Source: Margaritifera margaritifera (Eukaryota > Mollusca > Bivalvia > Unionida > Margaritiferidae). From it: a stretch of 64,000 bases of DNA. Shown one piece after another: positions 59,730 to 64,000 of this stretch; position 1 is the first letter of the stretch; every line of letters starts with the position of its first letter. The stretch spans positions 1 through 64,000 of the forward strand of contig JAQPZY010001561.1 of NCBI GenBank assembly GCA_029931535.1, given 5' to 3'. Under the pieces are notes generated by a model that saw nothing but the letters and a program-made list of their open reading frames with translations, made no database searches and was not told where the DNA came from. The position numbers were made by a program, and so were the translations under genes.

Positions 59730-60830
59730 CTACATCTACACTGATTGAATGTGACCACCATGTCACCTATGTCGACACAGATTAAGGGATTGTGATCACA
59801 ATGTCACCTAACTACATCTTCACAGATTGAGGGAGTGTGATCACCATGTCACCTAACTACATTTACACAGATTGAGGGAGCGTGATCACCATGTCACATA
59901 ACTACATGTACATAGATTTAAAGAGTGTGATCACCATATCACCTAACTACATCTACACACTTTAAAGGAGTGTGATCAACATGTCACTTAACTGCATCTG
60001 CACAGATTGAAGGAGTGTGATCACCATGTCACCTAACTACATCTACTTAGATTGATGCAGTGTGATCACCATGTTACCTAACTACATCTACACAGACTGA
60101 GGGAGTGTGATCACCACGTCACATAACTACATCTACAAATATTTAAGGAGTGTGATCACCATGTCTCGTAACTACATCTACGCAGATTTAGGGAGTGCAA
60201 TCCCCAACATAACTACATCTACACAAATTGAGGGAGTGTGATCTCCATGTCACCTTACTACATTAACACATTAAGGGAGTGTGATGACCATGTCTCCAAA
60301 ACTTCATCTACCCAGATTGAAGGAGTGTGATCACCATGTCACCAAACAACATCTACACAGATTGAAGGAGTGTGATCACCATGTCACCAAACTACATCTA
60401 AACAGATTGAAGGAGTGTGATCACCATGTCACCAAACAACATCTACTCAGATTGAAGGAGTGTGATCACCATGTCTCCAAACTACATCTACACAGATTGA
60501 ACGAGTGTGATGACCATGTCACCAAATTACATGTACACAGATTGAACAAGTGTGATCACTATGTCACCAAACAACATCTACATAGATTGAAGGAGTGTGA
60601 TCACCATGTCACCTAACTACATCTACACAGATTGAAGGAGTGTGAACACCATGTCATCTAACTATATTTACAGAGATTAAGGGAGTGTGATCACCATGTC
60701 ACCTAACTACATCTACACAGACTGTAGGAGTGCAATCACCATGTAACCAAACATCTACACAGATTGAAGGAGTGTGATCACCATGTCACCTAACTATATC
60801 TGTGCAGGTTGAAGGAATATGATTATATTT
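59730..60830. repeat. Minisatellite, about 45-bp unit, about 24 copies
   Basis: Unit GGAGTGTGATCACCATGTCA + CCTAACTACATCTACACAGA + TTGAA. Since 45 is a multiple of three, the better units stay open in frame (60281-60616) as a 15-residue repeat HRLKECDHHVTKxHL. This is a repeat artefact rather than a demonstrated gene. Confidence 0.93.
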
Positions 60831-60949
60831 GGTATGATGTTTCATGAAGATACATAGATGACCACAAAGGTTTTGGATCAAGGGTGCAGCTCTTTGGGCA
60901 GAAGGGGTGGGATCAAAGGTCACATTATCATAGATATTATGGACTTTTC

Positions 60950-61045
60950 TTTCATGGTGTGTCCCTTGGTACTTCACTCCAGTTGCATCTTCATGGTATA
61001 ATCTTCATATGTTGCTGTAAAACACCAATCCAAACCAATCTAAAA
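60950..61045 (+). repeat. SINE tail fragment
   Basis: GGTGTGTCCCTTGGTACTTC and TGTTGCTGTAAAACACCAAT match the core-tail order of the SINE at 42782. Confidence 0.55.
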
Positions 61046-61382
61046 CTATGTAACCTGGTCTGCATGTGCATTAATGCCATGAGAATGTGTAGATAATCAT
61101 GAAAGTTTTGAATCCTGAATCCACCCACAAGGATTGGGATTAGTGGGAGTGGTATAGAGATGAGGGGGTCTTATCAGATGTTATTCAGCAGATCTATCAA
61201 GTTCTGAATATGTAGAGTATACATGGTGGAATGCTGCACGTGTATACATGATGGGATATTTGATATACATGTTTTTTAAAATGACATAAGCATTGAGTGG
61301 GATAGAAAGGTAAGAGGTTCATTGTAGATCAGAGGAAGTATATGTTACATCTTACATATTTATTCTATTTTTTTTCATTAAG

Positions 61383-61478
61383 TATGGAAGATTTGGAATA
61401 TGGTGAACATGAAAAACCTGCCCTTTCACAAACAAAACAAGAACCAATTACATTAAAAAATATGGCAAGTCGAGAGAG
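61383..61478 (+). CDS. ICA1: Probable ICA1 exon, C-terminal linker
   Basis: Bounded by TTTTTTTTCATTAAG and GAGAG|GTATAT. It is 96 bp; one base completes the Asn or Lys codon left open by the preceding exon, and two bases remain. It encodes MEDLEYGEHEKPALSQTKQE and PITLKNMASRE. The phase fit and polypyrimidine tract support it, but the linker is poorly conserved in the family, so homology gives little help. Confidence 0.6.
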
Positions 61479-61533
61479 GTATATTTTTTCTCACAAATTA
61501 ATATATGCAAATATAGACCGCTTGGTGAAAGGA

Positions 61534-61706
61534 ACTTGATATAACATATACAGTATTCTGCTGAATAAACTTGATATAACACATACAGTATTCTGCTGAA
61601 TAAACTTGATATAACACATACAGTATTCTGCTGAATAAACTTGATATAACACATACAGTATTCTGCTGAATAAACTTGATATAACACATACAGTATTCTG
61701 CTGAAT
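61534..61706. repeat. Minisatellite, 35-bp unit, five copies
   Basis: Unit TAAACTTGATATAACACATA + CAGTATTCTGCTGAA, almost perfect. It begins 56 bp after the exon ending at 61478. Confidence 0.95.
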
Positions 61707-62224
61707 ATATGCACCTGCCTCAACACAAGCTCCCTCCCTCCATTTTGTATTTTAGAAATATAAGCATGTGCCTATCTGTGAATTAGATATAATAAAGGAA
61801 TTAAATCAAGAAAGTTACATTTACAACTTAAACTGTCAGATTTTGCACAAAAGATATCCACAAATAGACGAATTTGAAGCAAAACATTTCCTTCCAGGTA
61901 ATGACATCATCACATGCTGTATTTAATTCCCAGAGCCTGAGTGATGCTTCTGTTTTTGTCTTGAGTTGACCACATGAACAGCTGAGAATTTTAAGGGAGC
62001 TAAAAGAGCACTCAAAGAGAATAAGATGCATTTACTGTTGGGGTTTTAATAGACACTCTTTTCACTTATTTTCATAAACCAGGTGCATATGTTCAGCAGA
62101 ATGTGGTATATTATTTTCCTAATTCAAAGCAACCTGTTTAATCCACCACTGGTAAGGACTATAAATGTATATTTATAGCATTAATTTTTTTAGCCAACAC
62201 CTGCATAAAAGGACCATCTGTATA

Positions 62225-63310
62225 TAAAGGATGAATTCTTATTGTATAAAGACCTCTTACTAGTAAAGACCACTTCTAGATTGTCCTGTGGGTGTTGTAT
62301 AAAGACTGCTTACTAGTAAAGACCACTTCTAGATTGTCCCGTGGGTGTTGTATAAAGACCTCTTACTAGTAAAGACCACTTCTAGATTGTCCCGTGGGTG
62401 TTTTATAAAGACCTCTTACTAGTAAAGACCACTTTTAGATTGTCCCGTGGGTGTTGTGTAAAGACTGCTTACTAATAAAGACCACTTCTAGATTGTCCTG
62501 TGGGTGTTTTATAAAGATTTCTTACTAGTAAAGACCACTTCTAGATTGTCCTATGGGTGTTGTATAAAGACCTCTTACTAGTAAAGACCACTTCTAGATT
62601 GTCCTGTGGGTGTTGTATAAAGACTTCTTACTAGAAAAGACCACTTCAAGATTGTCCCGTGGGTGTTTTATAAAGACTTCTTACTAGTAAAGACCACTTC
62701 TGGATTGTCCCGTGGTTGTTGTATAAAGACCTCTTACTAGTAAAGACCACTTCTAGATTGTCCCGTGGGTGTTTTATAAAGACCTCTTACTAGTAAAGAC
62801 CACTTCTAGATTGTCCTGTGGGTGTTTTATAAAGACCTCTTACTAGTAAAGACCACTTCTAGATTGTCCTGTGGGTGTTTTATAAGGACCTCTTACTAGT
62901 AAAGACCACTTCTAGATTGTCCTGTGGGTGTTTTATAAAGACTTCTTACTAGTAAAGACCACTTCTAGATTGTCCTGTGGGTGTTTTATAAAGACGTCTT
63001 ACTAGTAAGGACCACTTCTAGATTGTCCTGTGGGTGTTGTATAAAGACCTCTTACTAGTAAGGACCACTTCTAGATTGTCCTGTGGTTGTTGTATAAGGA
63101 CCTCTAAAGACCACTTCTAGATTGTCCTATGGGTGTTATATAAAAACCTCTTACTAGTAAAGACCACTTCTAGATTGTCCTGTGGGTGTTGTATAAAGAT
63201 CTGCTTGTAAGGAACATGTCTAGATTGTCCCCTACGTGTTGTACAAAGACCTCCCCTGGATGTTGTGTGAAAACCTCCTACTTGAAAGGACCATGTCTAG
63301 ATTGTACTCT
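62225..63310. repeat. Minisatellite, 53-bp unit, about 20 copies
   Basis: Unit TAAAGACCTCTTACTAGTAA + AGACCACTTCTAGATTGTCC + TGTGGGTGTTGTA. GTA/TTA, CTC/TTC and TGT/CGT variants alternate. Decay increases at the right end (63190-63310). Confidence 0.95.
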
Positions 63311-63714
63311 GGGTGTTGAATATGCACAAGTTTGATTTTATTAGGTTAAATAGATTCTAACCTCTCCTTCCAACCACCCCAGAAATGAAACTAACATTCT
63401 ATAAAGACTACAGTTGGTTACTCCCATTAACTACATAAAACAGGAGAATCTGAAATAAGACCACCTTCAAGTTAAGACTATATTTTTCATGCACATCCAG
63501 TTAATGATCTTATTAAAGAAATGCGAATATACAAAATATCAGAAAAGAAGACCAAAATTTTCAGCTATAGTGAAGGATTAGACAGGTTCTTGTGTACTTA
63601 ATCACAAAGGTCAGGTTTTGCTTGAGCAAAGTTTATTCTGTTAATTAAGAAGAAAAAGAAAATCTTCATCACAAAAAGTTTGCTCATTTGTTGTTTTGGT
63701 TTTTTTCAATCTAC

Positions 63715-64000
63715 TGCACAAAAGCCTAAAAATCAATCTTCTGAAGTTTGGCATACTTATAGCACAGATGCCTAAAAATCAATCGTTTGAAGTTTGGCAT
63801 ACTTATGACACATGTTCCTAAAAAAAAATATTTTTTAAGTTCTGCATACTTATGACACAAATGCCTAAATATCAATCTTTTGAAGTTTGGGATACTTATG
63901 GCACAAATGCCTAAAAATCAATCTTTTGAAGTTTGGCATACTTATGGCACAAAAGCCTAAATATCAATCTTTTGAAGTTTGGCATACTTATTGCACAAAT
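63715..64000. repeat. Tandem repeat, about 46-bp unit, running off the window
   Basis: Unit CAATCTTTTGAAGTTTGGCA + TACTTATGGCACAAATGCCT + AAAAAT, six or more copies, continuing beyond 64000. 63311-63714 is intron with nothing recognised. Confidence 0.9.

Overview
The window is eukaryotic nuclear DNA from an invertebrate animal, most likely a bivalve mollusc. The evidence is AT-rich sequence with small exons split by kilobase introns, tRNA-headed SINEs with a tail ending in AAACACCAAACC, many minisatellites, and a gene closely matching animal ICA1 (islet cell autoantigen 1 / ICA69). The species assignment is an inference from repeat style; the animal origin is secure.

Left part (1-22000) is accessory DNA with no intact host gene that I can prove. 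It holds a 5'-truncated LINE (2480-3832), a Harbinger-type Myb/SANT-like gene on the minus strand in three phase-compatible exons (6222 to 4985), a decayed ISL2EU-type DNA transposon (YqaJ-like nuclease on +, 6765-7748; DDE transposase on -, 8764-8064), and a truncated protein-primed-type family B DNA polymerase on the minus strand (about 11015 to 8767). Next to these lies an endogenous circular Rep-encoding (CRESS) DNA virus (12624-14595). It has Rep fragments in a permuted order, a preserved replication-origin hairpin with TAGTATTAC, a nearly intact capsid gene and a third small convergent ORF. From 14600 to 22000 there are microsatellites, tandem repeats, a SINE tail, a duplicated 119-bp block and a zinc-knuckle remnant.

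Right part (25500-64000) is one gene on the + strand: an ICA1 orthologue. Eight exons are visible (25501-25554, 26971-27145, 31984-32056, 39075-39198, 43966-44164, 45873-46097, 51441-51532, 61383-61478), with splice sites and phases that fit throughout. They encode the complete arfaptin-homology (BAR) domain and the start of the C-terminal linker; the gene continues past the right edge.

The introns are packed with mobile and repeated DNA: about a dozen minisatellites, a 777-bp terminal-inverted-repeat element with a clear target duplication, two TA-flanked DNA transposons that share an internal block in opposite orientation, a DIRS-like tyrosine-recombinase retrotransposon of about 5.2 kb with inverted terminal repeats, an internally deleted relative of it, and several SINEs. 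The strongest candidate for something undescribed is the rearranged CRESS-virus integration and its neighbourhood of polymerase and DNA-transposon remnants.
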